Part shown: piece after piece, positions 8,048 to 18,119 of the stretch | How positions within the stretch are numbered: the stretch's first letter is position 1 | How the letters are laid out: every line of letters begins with the position of its first letter | Assembly (NCBI GenBank): GCA_024506175.1 | Contig: JAMBEQ010000143.1 | Span: forward strand, 1 to 32,297 | Reading direction: 5' to 3' | From: Methylocystis sp. | GTDB taxonomy: Bacteria; Pseudomonadota; Alphaproteobacteria; Rhizobiales; Beijerinckiaceae | DNA length: 32,297 bases | Made by a program: the position numbers and the translations under genes | Notes under the pieces: model-generated | Told to the model about the DNA's origin: nothing | The model's database searches: none | The model's input: the letters and a program-made list of their open reading frames with translations, nothing else

Positions 8048-9562
8048 CTATTGATACGAAGACAGGGCGCCAGCATCGGCGAGCGGCAGGCGAACAATGA
8101 ACTGGCTGCCGCGGCCCGGCCCGTCGCTTTGCGCTTCGACGGTCCCTCCGTGCTGTTCAACCAAATTTTTCACGAGCCCCAGCCCGATCCCGAGGCTGCC
8201 AAGCGTGCGCGGGCCCTTAAGGTCGACCTGCGTGGGAAGATCGAAAAGATGGGGCAGCATTTCGCGTGAGATTCCCATGCCATTATCGCGGACCGTAACC
8301 ATCGCCTCGTTCCCGCACCGCTTGGCGGCGAGGCTGACCACGCCGCCGTTCTCCGTGTATTTTGCGGCGTTATTCAACAGATTGGCGAAAATTTGAGTGA
8401 GACGCACGGCGTCGCCGTCGACAAAGAGTGGGGCCTTCGGCGCGTCCATCTCGAAGACATGCCCACCGCGGTCAATCGCCGGCTGGGCCACCTCCACCGC
8501 GTGCCTTAGCGCCTCGACCAAATCGACGCGCTCTCTCTTGAGCTGGATATTCCCAGTTGTGATGCGTGAAACCACGAGAAGATCGTCGACGAGGCGGATC
8601 AGATGGCTGAGCTGGCGATCGATGATGGCGAACGCGGCGAGCTCGCGCTTCGCCTTGGCCGCTTTGGAAGCTTCACCCCAGAGCGCATATGTCGCGCTGC
8701 GTATGGCGGCCAACGGATTTCGAAGCTCGTGGGCAAGCGTCGCAAGAAAATGGTCTTTGCGTCTGTCTGCCTCCTTCAGAGCGTCTTCATCGCGTTTACG
8801 GTCGGTGATGTCGCGCACGAAAGCGCGCATTCCGACAACTTCGCCTTTCTTGTCGAGCACTGTCCAGGTTCTGATGCTTATCGGAAAAACCGAGCCGTCT
8901 TTGCGGATATATTCTTTCTCGTATTCGCCGGAATCCCCGAGCCGCAGGACGCGGTCCCTGATGATCGCATCTTCCATGTCACGCCACTGCGGCGCCGTGA
9001 TCTGCCGACAGGTGAGCCCTTTCAATTCGTCGAGGCTATAGCCGACCATGTCCTGGAAAGCTTTATTGGCTTGGAGAATTTGTCCCGCCAAATTCATCGT
9101 CGCGATTCCGTCGCGACTCGCTTCGAATAAGGTTCTGTATTCTTCCTCGCTTTGCTTCAACGCCTCAACGGCCGCCTCCCGTGAGCGCGCCGCCGCAGCT
9201 TCGATCAGCGCCTGACGTTTGCGACGCGTTAGCCCTGCGCCCAGGCTCATGGCCAGACCGAGAATGACAAAAATTAGCAGACGCACTTGGTCGTCATGCG
9301 CCGCGATTTCCAACGAGCCGATTGGCTCCAAGAACCAGTAGGTCGCGATTGCGGCCGAGAGGAATGTCGCCAGCACCCCCGGGCCGGGCCCGGCGAAGAC
9401 GACAACAAGGAACGTCGCCAGAAAAAATGGGATGAATGGACGGCCGGCGAGGAGACCGGCGAGCCACTGCCTCACAGCCACAGCTAAGACCACCGCCAAA
9501 ATCGCGGTGCCATATCGAACGAGCGATTGGGTGGAACTGAAGCCGCGCGGTTTTCCCGTCAT
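8048..9562 (-). CDS. Membrane PAS-domain sensor histidine kinase
   Basis: A 504-residue hybrid-less histidine kinase. Residues about 15-112 hold four hydrophobic segments like the KdpD/DUF4118 membrane region. A short coiled linker, a PAS domain with PAC segment (about 138-255, ending DITDRKR), a HisKA domain with phospho-acceptor H278 in LAHELRNPLAAI, and an HATPase domain (NLLNNAAKYTENGG, DNGMGI, LGIGLGLVKNLVEQHGG) follow. No receiver domain is fused and no response regulator is adjacent, so it is an orphan. The upstream gene glyS is divergent. No Shine-Dalgarno site precedes ATG 9562, so a start further in is possible. The ligand is unknown. Confidence 0.93.
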   Translation of the reverse strand: MTGKPRGFSSTQSLVRYGTAILAVVLAVAVRQWLAGLLAGRPFIPFFLATFLVVVFAGPGPGVLATFLSAAIATYWFLEPIGSLEIAAHDDQVRLLIFVILGLAMSLGAGLTRRKRQALIEAAAARSREAAVEALKQSEEEYRTLFEASRDGIATMNLAGQILQANKAFQDMVGYSLDELKGLTCRQITAPQWRDMEDAIIRDRVLRLGDSGEYEKEYIRKDGSVFPISIRTWTVLDKKGEVVGMRAFVRDITDRKRDEDALKEADRRKDHFLATLAHELRNPLAAIRSATYALWGEASKAAKAKRELAAFAIIDRQLSHLIRLVDDLLVVSRITTGNIQLKRERVDLVEALRHAVEVAQPAIDRGGHVFEMDAPKAPLFVDGDAVRLTQIFANLLNNAAKYTENGGVVSLAAKRCGNEAMVTVRDNGMGISREMLPHLFDLPTQVDLKGPRTLGSLGIGLGLVKNLVEQHGGTVEAQSDGPGRGSQFIVRLPLADAGALSSYQ

Positions 9563-9855
9563 AGGAGGTCCGCTGTGCTGGGTCGGGGAAGGCCTATGAA
9601 ATATAGATTGCCTTTTGGAAATGGGTCTTTCTTTCCCTCAGAGCGGAAAGGATACTTTTCGTTTGCTTTGGCTGAACCGAGCGGGAGGGCCACGGTTAAC
9701 TGTCGCGTTCGCCCCTTCGTCATGGCCGGGCTTGTCCCGCCCATCCACGCTATGCAAATGACAGCTCAGGCTGGGCAACCACGACCGATCGACAGCCTCG
9801 ACATGCCTTTCCCGGCGCTGTACCGGTCTTGCGCCCGAGACTCACGGACCCATAA
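9563..9855. other. Divergent intergenic region with a half-palindromic repeat
   Basis: This region holds the promoters of the leftward kinase and rightward glyS. At 9718-9750 lies a repeat arm (GTCATGGCCGGGC, GCCCATCCACGC) related to the element at 3981-4097, without an obvious second arm. No gene is seen. In particular glyQ, which usually precedes glyS, is absent. Confidence 0.5.
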
Positions 9856-12021
9856 ATGCCCGACCTTCTGCTCGAACTCTTCTCCGAAGAAATTCCCGCC
9901 CGCATGCAGCGCCAGGCGGCCGACGAGCTCAAGAAGCTCGTCACCAACGCCCTTGTCGACCGTGGCCTGACCTATGAGGGCGCGGCCGCCTACGCCACCC
10001 CGCGCCGGCTCGCGCTGCAGGTCGTGGGCCTGCCCGGCCGCCAGCCGGACCTGCGCGAGGAGCGCAAGGGGCCGCGCGTCGGCGCGCCTGAGGCGGCGAT
10101 CGCCGGCTTTTTGAAAAGCGCCGGTCTCGCTTCGCTCGAGCAGGCGAAGATCGAGAAGGACAAGAAAGGCGCGGAATTCTACCTCGCGGTCATCGAGCGC
10201 CCGGGCGCCGAGACGATTCACGTGCTCGCCGAGATCTTGCCGGGGCTTATCAAAAGCTTTCCCTGGCCGAAATCCATGCGCTGGGGCGCCGCCTCGGAGC
10301 GCACCGACAGCCTCCGCTGGGTGCGCCCGCTTCATTCGATCGTCGCGACCTTCGGGCCAGAAACCGAGACGCCCGAGATCGTGCCCTTCGAGGTCGACGG
10401 CATTAGGTCCGGCGGCGTGACGCGCGGTCATCGGTTCATGGCGCCGTTCGAGATCCGCGTGAAGCGTTTCGAGGATTACGCCCTGGCGCTGGAGCGCGCC
10501 AAGGTCGTCCTCGACCCCGAGCGCCGGCGCGACATCATCCTGCACGATGCGAAGGACCTCGCCTTCGCTCAGGGGCTGGAGCTCATCGAGGACGCGGGGC
10601 TGCTGGAGGAAGTCGCGGGCCTCGTCGAGTGGCCGGTGACGCTGATGGGCGCTTTCGACGAAAGCTTCCTTTCGATCCCCCCCGAGGTCATTCGCGCGAC
10701 GATCCGCGTGAATCAGAAATGCTTCGTGCTGCGCAAGGGCGACGCGCTCACCAACCGCTTCATCCTCGTCTCGAACATAGAGGCGAGCGATCATGGCGCG
10801 ACGGTCGTCGCCGGCAATGAGCGCGTCATCGCCGCGCGCCTGTCCGACGCGAAGTTCTTCTATGAGACGGACCTCAAGACGAAGCTCGAAGAGCGTCTGC
10901 CCAAGCTCGAGCAGATCGTCTTCCATGAGAAGCTCGGCACGCAAGGCGCGCGCGTAAAGCGCATTGCGGCGCTGGCGAAGGAGCTGGCGCCGATCGTCGG
11001 CGCGGACCCGGAAAAGGCCGAGCGCGCAGCGGCGCTTTGCAAGGCCGATCTCGTGACCGAGATGGTCGGAGAGTTCCCAGAGCTGCAGGGGCTGATGGGC
11101 AGCTATTACGCCGCTGCGCAGGGCGAGGACGCCTCTGTCGCGAACGCCTGCTACGAGCATTACAAACCGCAAGGCCAAGGCGATTACGCACCCGCAAATG
11201 CCGTGTCCATCGCTGTCGCGCTCGCCGACAAGCTCGACACGCTCGTGGGCTTCTGGGCGATCGACGAGAAGCCGACGGGGAGCAAGGATCCCTATGCGCT
11301 GAGGCGCGCGGCGCTGGGAGTGATTAGGATCATTCTGGAAAATGAGCTGCGCATTTGCCTCGTCCCAGTTTTCGACCGTCACTATAATTCGTTCTCCTTT
11401 CAGTCGAAATCGCTGAAGAAGCTTGATGGCGAGATGGCGGGGACAAGCTCGCTTGATCTCCTCGAATTTTTCATCGACCGACTGAAGGTCTACTTGCGCG
11501 ACAAGGGGGCGCGTTACGATCTTATCGATGCAGCGCTCGGCGCCATTGCCTTCGCCGAAGGCGAGGCGGCTGCGCCGCTGCAGGACGATCTGCTAATGAT
11601 CACGAGAAAAGTCGAAGCCCTCGACTCCTTCCTCGCCACCGACGACGGCAAGAACCTGCTCGCCGGCTTCAAACGCGCCGTGAATATTCTGAAGGCCGAG
11701 GAGAAAAAGGACGGGCCGGAGGCCTACGCGCACAGCCACGCGCCGAACCTTCGCATCGAGCCGCAAGAGCATAAGCTCGCCGCAGCCATCGCCCGCGCGC
11801 GCGAAGAAACCGCCGAGCGGCTCGAGAAGGAAGACTTCGCCGGCGCCATGCGCGCGCTCTCCAAGCTGCGCGAGCCGGTCGACGAATTCTTCGATAAGGT
11901 GACGGTCAATGCCGAGAACCCCGATCTGCGCCTGAACCGCCTGCGCCTGCTCGCCGAACTGCGCCGCGCGATGATGGGCGTCGCCGATTTCGGCAAAGTC
12001 GCGGGAGAAGCAGCGGTCTGA
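9856..12021 (+). CDS. glyS: Glycyl-tRNA synthetase beta subunit
   Basis: This 721-residue subunit belongs to the alpha2-beta2 bacterial glycyl-tRNA synthetase, which charges tRNA-Gly. The N-terminus [27 protein letters not shown], the segment KSMRWG, and the C-terminal helical anticodon-binding region ([23 protein letters not shown]) are diagnostic, and the length is normal. The start is ATG 9856. The stop overlaps the start of the YgiQ-family gene (TGATG at 12019), a sign of translational coupling. The alpha-subunit gene is not upstream as in most relatives. Confidence 0.96.
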   Translation: MPDLLLELFSEEIPARMQRQAADELKKLVTNALVDRGLTYEGAAAYATPRRLALQVVGLPGRQPDLREERKGPRVGAPEAAIAGFLKSAGLASLEQAKIEKDKKGAEFYLAVIERPGAETIHVLAEILPGLIKSFPWPKSMRWGAASERTDSLRWVRPLHSIVATFGPETETPEIVPFEVDGIRSGGVTRGHRFMAPFEIRVKRFEDYALALERAKVVLDPERRRDIILHDAKDLAFAQGLELIEDAGLLEEVAGLVEWPVTLMGAFDESFLSIPPEVIRATIRVNQKCFVLRKGDALTNRFILVSNIEASDHGATVVAGNERVIAARLSDAKFFYETDLKTKLEERLPKLEQIVFHEKLGTQGARVKRIAALAKELAPIVGADPEKAERAAALCKADLVTEMVGEFPELQGLMGSYYAAAQGEDASVANACYEHYKPQGQGDYAPANAVSIAVALADKLDTLVGFWAIDEKPTGSKDPYALRRAALGVIRIILENELRICLVPVFDRHYNSFSFQSKSLKKLDGEMAGTSSLDLLEFFIDRLKVYLRDKGARYDLIDAALGAIAFAEGEAAAPLQDDLLMITRKVEALDSFLATDDGKNLLAGFKRAVNILKAEEKKDGPEAYAHSHAPNLRIEPQEHKLAAAIARAREETAERLEKEDFAGAMRALSKLREPVDEFFDKVTVNAENPDLRLNRLRLLAELRRAMMGVADFGKVAGEAAV

Positions 12022-14084
12022 TGGCTTCGTCGGTCCCAGCCCCTCAAAGCGCCAAGCCCCTTTTTTCCTACAGGAAATATTGGGCCCATCGGTTCGGCGT
12101 CGCGCCCTTTCTGCCGATGTCGCGGGCGGAGATGGAGGCGCTCGGCTGGGATTCCTGCGACGTGATCCTCGTGACCGGCGACGCCTATATCGACCATCCG
12201 AGCTTCGGCATGGCGATCGTCGGCCGCCTTCTGGAGGCGCAGGGCTTTCGCGTCGGCATCATTTCGCAGCCCGACTGGCGCGACGCCTCGGATTTCAAAA
12301 AGCTCGGCAAGCCGAACCTCTTCTTCGGCGTCACCAGCGGCAATATGGATTCGATGGTCAACCGCTATACGTCGGACCGTCGCATCCGAAGGAACGATTC
12401 CTACACGCCGGGCGGCGAGGGCGGCAAAAGGCCGGACCGCTCCGTCATCGTCTACGCCCAACGCGCACGCGAAGCCTTCCCCGAGACGCCCATCGTGCTC
12501 GGCGGCATCGAAGCTTCACTGCGCCGCATCGCGCATTACGACTATTGGTCGGACAAGGTGCGCCGCTCCATCCCGCTCGACGCCAAGGCCGATCTGCTGC
12601 TCTACGGCAACGCTGAGCGGGCGCTGGTCGAGGTGGCCCATCGTATCGCCAAGCGCGGGCTGGCGCAAGACTTCTCCGACATTCGCGGCCTCGCCTTGCT
12701 GCGCGACGCCACGCCGGAAGGCTGGGTCGAGGCTTCGGCGGAAGATATCGACAGCGCCGACGAGGGGCGTCTGCGCAAGGACGACGCGCGCAGCGGCGCC
12801 GATGTCGTCATCCGCCTGCCCGCCTATGATCAGGTCTTTAGTGATCCTGAATCCTATGCGCGCGCCTCGCGCGTGCTGCACAAGGAGAGCAACCCCGGCA
12901 ACGCGCGCCCGCTGACGCAGCGACACGGCAACAAGGACGTCTGGCTCACCGCGCCGCCCATTCCGCTGACGACAGCGGAGATGGACGCGGTTTATGACTT
13001 GCCCTTTGCCCGCGCGCCGCACCCCTCTTACGCCGGCGCCAAAATCCCCGCCTGGGAGATGATCCGCCATTCGGTGACGATCATGCGCGGCTGTTTCGGC
13101 GGCTGCTCATTCTGCTCGATCACCGAGCATGAAGGCCGCGTCATCCAGTCGCGCTCAGAGGGCTCGATCCTGCGCGAGATCGAGAGCATCCGCGACAAGA
13201 CGGAAGGCTTCACCGGCATCATCTCCGACATTGGCGGGCCGACCGCCAATATGTATCGAATGGCCTGCCGCGACAAAGAAACCGAGGCGCTGTGCCGGCG
13301 TCCGTCCTGCGTCTACCCGGACATCTGCAAGAACCTGAACACCAGCCACGACGCGCTCATCGAGCTCTATCGCAAGGCGCGCGCGCTTCCGGGCGTGAAG
13401 AAGGTGATGGTGGCCTCGGGCGTGCGCTACGATCTCGCGGTGAAGAGCCCGGCCTATATTCGCGAGCTCGTCGAGCATCATGTCGGCGGCTATTTGAAGA
13501 TCGCGCCCGAGCATACGGAAAGCGGGCCGCTCTCCAAGATGATGAAACCGGGCATCGGCTCCTATGACCGCTTCAAGCAATTGTTCGACGCGGCGGCGCG
13601 GGCGGCCAACAAGGAATACTACCTCATTCCCTATTTCATCGCGGCGCATCCGGGCACGACGGATGAGGACATGATGAACCTGGCGCTTTGGCTGAAGCGC
13701 AACAAATATCGCGCCGATCAGGTGCAGACCTATCTGCCGTCGCCCATGGCGCTTTCGACAGCCATGTATCACTCGGGCTTCAATCCGTTGAAGCCGGTGC
13801 GGCGCGGTGCGTCCGAGACGGTCGAAGCGGTGAAGGGGCTGCGGCAGCGGCGCCTGCACAAAGCCTTCCTGCGCTATCACGACGCCGAGAACTGGCCGCT
13901 GCTGCGCGAGGCGCTCAAGGCGATGGGCCGCACCGATCTCATCGGCCCTGGCAAGCACCAGCTCGTGCCGGCTTGGCAGCCGAAAGGAACCGGCGAGGCC
14001 GCCCGTTCGAATTCGAGAAGCCGTCCCGCGTCTTCGGGCGAGCGGAAGTTCCTGACCAAGGGCGTGGCCTTGCGGAAGATTTAG
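12021..14084 (+). CDS. YgiQ family radical SAM protein
   Basis: A 687-residue protein of the UPF0313/YgiQ family. The N-terminal cobalamin-binding-like Rossmann region (about 30-130, [18 protein letters not shown]) precedes a radical SAM core with the cluster motif CFGGCSFC: C358, C362 and C365. SIREIES-like and KIAPEHTE segments follow. The cysteines bind a [4Fe-4S] cluster that cleaves S-adenosylmethionine; the substrate of the family is unknown. The C-terminal ~60 residues are basic and probably disordered. The start ATG overlaps the glyS stop by one base, so the two genes are likely translated together. Confidence 0.95.
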   Translation: MASSVPAPQSAKPLFSYRKYWAHRFGVAPFLPMSRAEMEALGWDSCDVILVTGDAYIDHPSFGMAIVGRLLEAQGFRVGIISQPDWRDASDFKKLGKPNLFFGVTSGNMDSMVNRYTSDRRIRRNDSYTPGGEGGKRPDRSVIVYAQRAREAFPETPIVLGGIEASLRRIAHYDYWSDKVRRSIPLDAKADLLLYGNAERALVEVAHRIAKRGLAQDFSDIRGLALLRDATPEGWVEASAEDIDSADEGRLRKDDARSGADVVIRLPAYDQVFSDPESYARASRVLHKESNPGNARPLTQRHGNKDVWLTAPPIPLTTAEMDAVYDLPFARAPHPSYAGAKIPAWEMIRHSVTIMRGCFGGCSFCSITEHEGRVIQSRSEGSILREIESIRDKTEGFTGIISDIGGPTANMYRMACRDKETEALCRRPSCVYPDICKNLNTSHDALIELYRKARALPGVKKVMVASGVRYDLAVKSPAYIRELVEHHVGGYLKIAPEHTESGPLSKMMKPGIGSYDRFKQLFDAAARAANKEYYLIPYFIAAHPGTTDEDMMNLALWLKRNKYRADQVQTYLPSPMALSTAMYHSGFNPLKPVRRGASETVEAVKGLRQRRLHKAFLRYHDAENWPLLREALKAMGRTDLIGPGKHQLVPAWQPKGTGEAARSNSRSRPASSGERKFLTKGVALRKI

Positions 14085-14135
14085 CCGGCGCTGTTCGCTT
14101 TCGCCATTCCGAAAGGCGCTCTTGGCGGCGCGGTT

Positions 14136-14765
14136 TCATCTTTCATGGCAGTTGGCGAAATCCATTTTGACGAAGCCCGATGACAAGCAGCGTCGAAGAG
14201 CTTTGTTAGCGCGGTTCAAGAAGCCGGGCGTGATCGTCCTGCCATAAATGGCCATCCCGTCTCCCCGCTCGGCTCCGTCGGCGATTGTTCGAGCGCCGAT
14301 AAACCGAACAAGTTGGCTCCCCTGCTCGGATGCCGACATCATGAACACAGGAAGCCGGCGCAGCGCGAGACGCGTCATCTGAGTCATTCGCCATGAAAGT
14401 AAGCTGGCCAACAGCGCCGAACGAGTCAGAATATTGAAATCGCCGTCGATGACAACCGACCCAACATACGCATGGGTTGTGCAGAAGTTTGCGTCCGATG
14501 GCGTGAGCAATAGATCAGGGGCAAGGTCCGGCTCTGATAGCTCGCCAGCGATGAAACGCGATGCTTCTTCAGGCTTCATTGTGAAGACGCTCGAGTACCC
14601 AACTATATTGGCGTTGTCATCACGGAGGACACAAAAAAATTCCGGGCAGAACTCATGAACCTCGAGGATGCGCCTTTCAGAGAGAGATATGCCTTCAAAC
14701 AGTCGATGTTCGATTGCGATCAGGCCGTGAATGTCGTTCGCAGTGGGGACTTTACACGTAAACAC
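14136..14765 (-). CDS. Hypothetical protein, possibly GNAT-like acyltransferase
   Basis: This 209-residue frame starts at GTG 14765, with AAAGG upstream. The N-terminal TANDIHGLIAIEHRLFEG, a central FCVLRDDNANIVGYSSVFTM strand pair and a YVGSVVIDGDF strand resemble the layout of GNAT acetyltransferases. The acetyl-CoA pyrophosphate motif (R/Q-x-x-G-x-G/A) is not clear, so activity is uncertain. Codon use is less GC-biased than that of its neighbours (many ATT, AAT, TTT codons), which hints at horizontal origin. It is convergent with the YgiQ gene. Function is unknown. Confidence 0.6.
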   Translation of the reverse strand: MFTCKVPTANDIHGLIAIEHRLFEGISLSERRILEVHEFCPEFFCVLRDDNANIVGYSSVFTMKPEEASRFIAGELSEPDLAPDLLLTPSDANFCTTHAYVGSVVIDGDFNILTRSALLASLLSWRMTQMTRLALRRLPVFMMSASEQGSQLVRFIGARTIADGAERGDGMAIYGRTITPGFLNRANKALRRCLSSGFVKMDFANCHER

Positions 14766-15207
14766 CCGCTTTGGCCTTTCGCAATGAAAATTACCTACAT
14801 CAAACGGAGCGCATAAGAGGATTAATCCGGCCGTTTGGATCAGCTTTCATCCTTTGATACCTCAATTATTGCCAATGGGATAGAGAGGCACTCGCCTAGG
14901 AGACAAATCAAATCGACAACAACACAGTTTCTTTGGGTAGCAGCAGCCGGAAATTCGAAAGCACGAGCTCGAATGGGGCTCGAAGTGAGATATTTTGCCG
15001 CATTGCAGCCAGCATAGCTGTCATGCACACGTGGCCTGTCGCGCCTGCCGAACTTTTCCGAAGCGTGCTTACGGGGCCCCCACAGGGCTCCGAGGCGATA
15101 ATCAGCATCCGGGATAGCTCCGGCGGGCGCCGCCCGATGGGCTGCATAGGTTCGAGTGCAACCGCGCTCAGCAGACAAAAGCCATAGCTCCGTGAGAGCC
15201 GGGCGCG
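14766..15207. other. Intergenic region without a recognisable gene
   Basis: About 440 bases lie between the hypothetical gene and the sensor kinase. Base composition is lower in GC than the surroundings. Two overlapping minus-strand frames (14840-15211 and 14908-15147) and a plus-strand frame (14933-15187) exist, but none has a convincing start, composition or family resemblance. A response regulator would be expected after the kinase; I looked for a receiver signature (acidic pair, phosphorylated Asp strand) and found none. Confidence 0.4.
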
Positions 15208-16506
15208 TCACGCCTTTTCCACAGGCAGAACCACAATGAAAACGGTTCCGCCATCGGGATTCGGCTCGAACCAGATATCCCCGTGATACTCCCGGACGAT
15301 TGACCGTGTAATTGGTAAGCCGACGCCCAGCCCGTGGGCCTTGGTCGTCATCAGCGGTTCGAATAATTGCGTCTTGATCGCGGGTGAAACCCCTACGCCT
15401 GTGTCTGCGACTTCGATGCGGATCGAGTTCTCGTTGAACGCCCGAGAAGATATGGTGAGCGTGCGTTCTAGGCTTGACTGCATAGCGTCGAACGCATTCG
15501 TGATCAGATTGGTGAAGACCTGCCTCACCTCAACCGGGTTGGCCAGTATGAGGTCATTGCTGGCTGCAAGATTAGCTTCGATGTGTGTGTGCGTCTTCTC
15601 CTGCCGGGGCCGATTGGCTTCGATTACGCTTCGAATGACGTCGTGCAGGTGAAGAAGCCGCCTCTCAGCGCCGTCATTCGTGATCGAATCTCGCAACTGC
15701 GCAATAATCTGGCGGGCGTGTTCCAGTTGCGCGGCAGCGGACCGCAGAGGCCGCTCGATGGGCACCGGCCTCTCTTCGGCGGGAATGCGCAAGAGGCGCT
15801 CCACGGAACTGACGTATGCGGTCGCCGCGGCGAGCGGCTGGCTAATTTCATGGGCGAGTCCTGCGGCCATATTGGCCAAAGCTCCCAAGTTCTTTGCGCT
15901 CGCGCTCGCCTTCTCCTCGGCGTTGATCTGGGTCTCGACCAAATTCCTGAGCTCTTTCGCGTAGCTAAATGAGCCGAGAAAGAGCACGGCTGAATAGACG
16001 GTCAGGACAATCGCCATCAAGATGTGCTCGGTATCGCCCACCCGGAGCAGCGCGATAAGGCTTCCGATTGCAATCGGACCGGAAAACGCTAACGCCGCGG
16101 ACGGTAGACTGGCTATGACGAAGACCCCGCCGCCGAGCATTCCAGAGCTCAGGCAGGTGATCAGCAGCTTACCGCCAAGGCTCGCGCTCTCGAAGAAGAG
16201 CAAAGGAAGCGCGGCCCAGGCTAAGCCGAGCGCCAGCGCGTAAAGCAGCAATCGTTGGCCGCCGCCCCGGCGGCCGGTCGCCTTCCTCGCGGAAGTGCGC
16301 CGCACCCATTGCCGCAAAACCATGAGGCTTACGATCGACCAAACGACCGCAGCCCACCCTAGGGCGAGAGGGAACTTTTCCGTGTCCCAGCAAGCAATGA
16401 CGAAAACCAGGGCATTGCAGATATTGGCGGCCATCACGCCCGGAAAGTGGCGCATCAGCGCCCACAATTGCTCTGCCCGCATCCTCTGGGCGGCTCGATC
16501 CGACAA
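15208..16506 (-). CDS. Membrane sensor histidine kinase
   Basis: This kinase has six hydrophobic segments (about residues 22-190 in this numbering), a coiled linker (VETQINAEEKASASAKNLG), a HisKA domain with phospho-acceptor H219 in GLAHEISQPLAAATAYV, and an HATPase domain (NLITNAFDAMQ, ADTGVGVSP, GLGVGLPITRSIV). The HEISQPL form is that of the FixL/DctB-like group. The open frame extends to GTG 16617, but the first 37 codons are not protein-like. The TTG at 16506 is chosen because AGAGAGG lies seven bases upstream; ATG 16482 is the alternative. No response regulator is adjacent. Confidence 0.9.
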   Translation of the reverse strand: MSDRAAQRMRAEQLWALMRHFPGVMAANICNALVFVIACWDTEKFPLALGWAAVVWSIVSLMVLRQWVRRTSARKATGRRGGGQRLLLYALALGLAWAALPLLFFESASLGGKLLITCLSSGMLGGGVFVIASLPSAALAFSGPIAIGSLIALLRVGDTEHILMAIVLTVYSAVLFLGSFSYAKELRNLVETQINAEEKASASAKNLGALANMAAGLAHEISQPLAAATAYVSSVERLLRIPAEERPVPIERPLRSAAAQLEHARQIIAQLRDSITNDGAERRLLHLHDVIRSVIEANRPRQEKTHTHIEANLAASNDLILANPVEVRQVFTNLITNAFDAMQSSLERTLTISSRAFNENSIRIEVADTGVGVSPAIKTQLFEPLMTTKAHGLGVGLPITRSIVREYHGDIWFEPNPDGGTVFIVVLPVEKA

Positions 16507-17058
16507 GTCGCGCCTCTCTGATAAATTGTTGATCCAACAGGACCATCCCGGCGCCGCACGCGATGGTCTTTTACAGGCGACAACGGCCCGCTTACAATCC
16601 GATCCGCCCGCCGTCACCTCGACGGTGGGGCGTTTCCGAGGTCCGCCCCGTAAAAGAAAGCGCCTGCCTTTTGGGCTGAGCGCTACGAGATTACACGACC
16701 TCGCTCATTCATTGCACGACAGCGCCTGAAGGCATCCCGCCATCTGAAGGCCTCCCACGCCCCCGATGTCCATCCGAAGTTGTGGCGTTTCCGCTAATAC
16801 AACCATTCGCTTACGAGAAACAATGGAGAAAGGATGGTTGTGTAATCGCGGCCGCGCTTTGTGCTGCGTTGATGGCTAATCCCAAAAAATTGTCTCGCTC
16901 GACGCCCCTTTCTTGCGGACTAATTGGCGGTCGCGGAAGGCGGCCTGTTCGGTTTTGGGCTTGGCTTCCTCTGAGCCCTATCCGCTCGTTGCTGCCGGAG
17001 AGAAGAATTCACTCGTTCATGCCGGCAGCAATCGTCGTAGCCCCGCAAGGAGGCGGAA
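16507..17058. other. Intergenic region, probable promoter area
   Basis: About 550 bases between the leftward kinase and the rightward secreted-protein genes. It contains a near-duplicate pair CTGAAGGCATCCCGCC / CTGAAGGCCTCCCACGCC at about 16728-16762. The plus-strand frame at 16782-17153 is compositionally implausible. A strong AAGGAGGCGG lies at its right end and serves the gene at 17059. Confidence 0.4.
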
Positions 17059-17364
17059 ATGAAACTGTGCCGGACGCTGTCGGGCTTTGTCCTGCTAACG
17101 ACCGCCTCTGTCGTCCATGCCGCCGGAGGCGGACCGGCCTATCCTGCCTGTAAGGACAAGGCGGCCATGGTGCGCGCGGCAGACCTATCGGAAGAAGCCG
17201 ATACAGCAGCTGCTTACGAGATCTTCCGAAGAGGCGTGAAGACCAAAGATTGCCAGCTTATACCAGCTGGCCAGCTCGTCATCGAGACGACGCCTCCCCT
17301 GAGCCGAGTGATACAAGTTCATAGACGGGGGAACCCCGACCCCTATTGGATAATCGGACAGTGA
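17059..17364 (+). CDS. Small secreted protein, SH3-like pattern
   Basis: A 101-residue protein with a clear signal peptide (MKLCRTLSGF then hydrophobic VLLTTASVV, cleavage after HAA around residue 22) and a strong AAGGAGG six bases before ATG 17059. The mature chain has two cysteines (C31, C65) that could form a disulfide. Its C-terminal half (CQLIPAGQLVIE, then VIQVHRRG and PYWIIGQ) shows the short beta-strand pattern of periplasmic SH3-like proteins. Family and function are not recognised. It starts a run of genes for exported proteins on the same strand. Confidence 0.75.
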   Translation: MKLCRTLSGFVLLTTASVVHAAGGGPAYPACKDKAAMVRAADLSEEADTAAAYEIFRRGVKTKDCQLIPAGQLVIETTPPLSRVIQVHRRGNPDPYWIIGQ

Positions 17365-17493
17365 AGCAAACGGCCGGCGCTTCCGCCACGCAAGCTCCAT
17401 CTGGTCAAAGAAGAGGAACGGATAATCGTTCAAGAGCGCTTGAGGCGTCGGCAAAGCGCCATAGTTTTTACGCCCTCAATAAGGGAGGGAAAG

Positions 17494-17712
17494 ATGCGGA
17501 CGCTTACGCTTCTCACGATCGTCGCGCTCCTGGCGCCGGTCGCCCCGGCTCTAGCGCAGCGCGCCGGGCCGTTTCCCGGGGATGGCGACATCCAGGTCTA
17601 TGGCGGCCACTGGCGTTACCAGCACCGGGATTGGAGCAGCCCCCGGGGTCCTGATCCTGGGGTCTGCTGGTACTGGAACGCTTACATGGGCCAGTGGGAA
17701 TGGGAGTGCTGA
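17494..17712 (+). CDS. Small secreted Trp-rich protein
   Basis: A 72-residue protein. The signal peptide is residues 1-20 (MRTLTLLTIVALLAPVAPALA, cleavage near 20/21). The mature ~52 residues are rich in Trp, Tyr and Gly (HWRYQHRDWSSPRG, CWYWNAYMGQWEWEC) with two cysteines near the end. GGGAGGGAAAG precedes ATG 17494, so the 18 codons upstream in the same frame are dropped. An efficient terminator follows at 17737. Function is unknown; small exported proteins of this style are common in Hyphomicrobiales. Confidence 0.75.
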   Translation: MRTLTLLTIVALLAPVAPALAQRAGPFPGDGDIQVYGGHWRYQHRDWSSPRGPDPGVCWYWNAYMGQWEWEC

Positions 17713-17736
17713 AATTCAGCACGCGAGTAGGCAAAG

Positions 17737-17769
17737 CGCCCCGTCGCATCCACGACGGGGCGTTTTTTT
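17737..17769 (+). terminator. Rho-independent terminator
   Basis: A perfect 10-base stem, CGCCCCGTCG with CGACGGGGCG, around the loop CATCCA, followed by seven T. It closes the transcript of the small secreted proteins and separates them from the glycine-rich cluster. Confidence 0.92.
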
Positions 17770-18119
17770 GCGCGGGCGGCGCCCATAAGCGAAGCGCGCG
17801 CAGTCGGAACGCCTTTGTTTTCCTGACCTTTATTATCCGGACCCGACAGTAAACCGCCTCCCCCGCCCATCCGCCATACGCCGTTTCACCCGTTCGAAGA
17901 TTAACAGTGGGTGAATACTGTAGCCATGCGCCATTCAGCCAAACAAGCAGAAATTAAACGCCATCGAAGCACGCAGACGATCGGCGACGCCGAGAAGGTC
18001 CGTAGTCTTCGAAGGTTCCTGGAAAGGCGCGTGCGGCAACGCACATCGCAATCGGTAAATAGATCGTAATGCTTGGATGTCGTGGTTGGCCCACGGACAA
18101 GTAGAAAGAGGAGATGATC
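17770..18119. other. Promoter region of the glycine-rich cluster
   Basis: About 350 bases of lower GC content than the following genes, presumably carrying the promoter for the gene at 18120; AAGAGGAG at its end is the ribosome binding site. I cannot place -35/-10 boxes with confidence. The only candidate gene inside is the short basic frame at 17926-18069, listed separately. Confidence 0.5.
17926..18069 (+). CDS. Possible 47-residue basic peptide
   Basis: ATG 17926 to TAA 18069 encodes a 47-residue Arg/Lys-rich, probably helical peptide (MRHSAKQAEIKRHRS, then EKVRSLRRFLERRV). The composition is protein-like, but there is no evident ribosome binding site and I recognise no family. It could as well be a chance frame in the leader of the glycine-rich genes. 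Confidence 0.2.
   Translation: MRHSAKQAEIKRHRSTQTIGDAEKVRSLRRFLERRVRQRTSQSVNRS

Noticed and set aside
9766-11382. 538-codon minus-strand frame over glyS
   Set aside because: Typical high-GC antisense shadow; glyS is certain.
14840-15211. Minus-strand frame of 123 codons before the second kinase
   Set aside because: It overlaps the kinase end and has no ribosome binding site or recognisable domain. A response regulator was looked for and not found.
16782-17153. Plus-strand frame overlapping the first small secreted protein
   Set aside because: Implausible composition; the frame at 17059 has a strong ribosome binding site and signal peptide.
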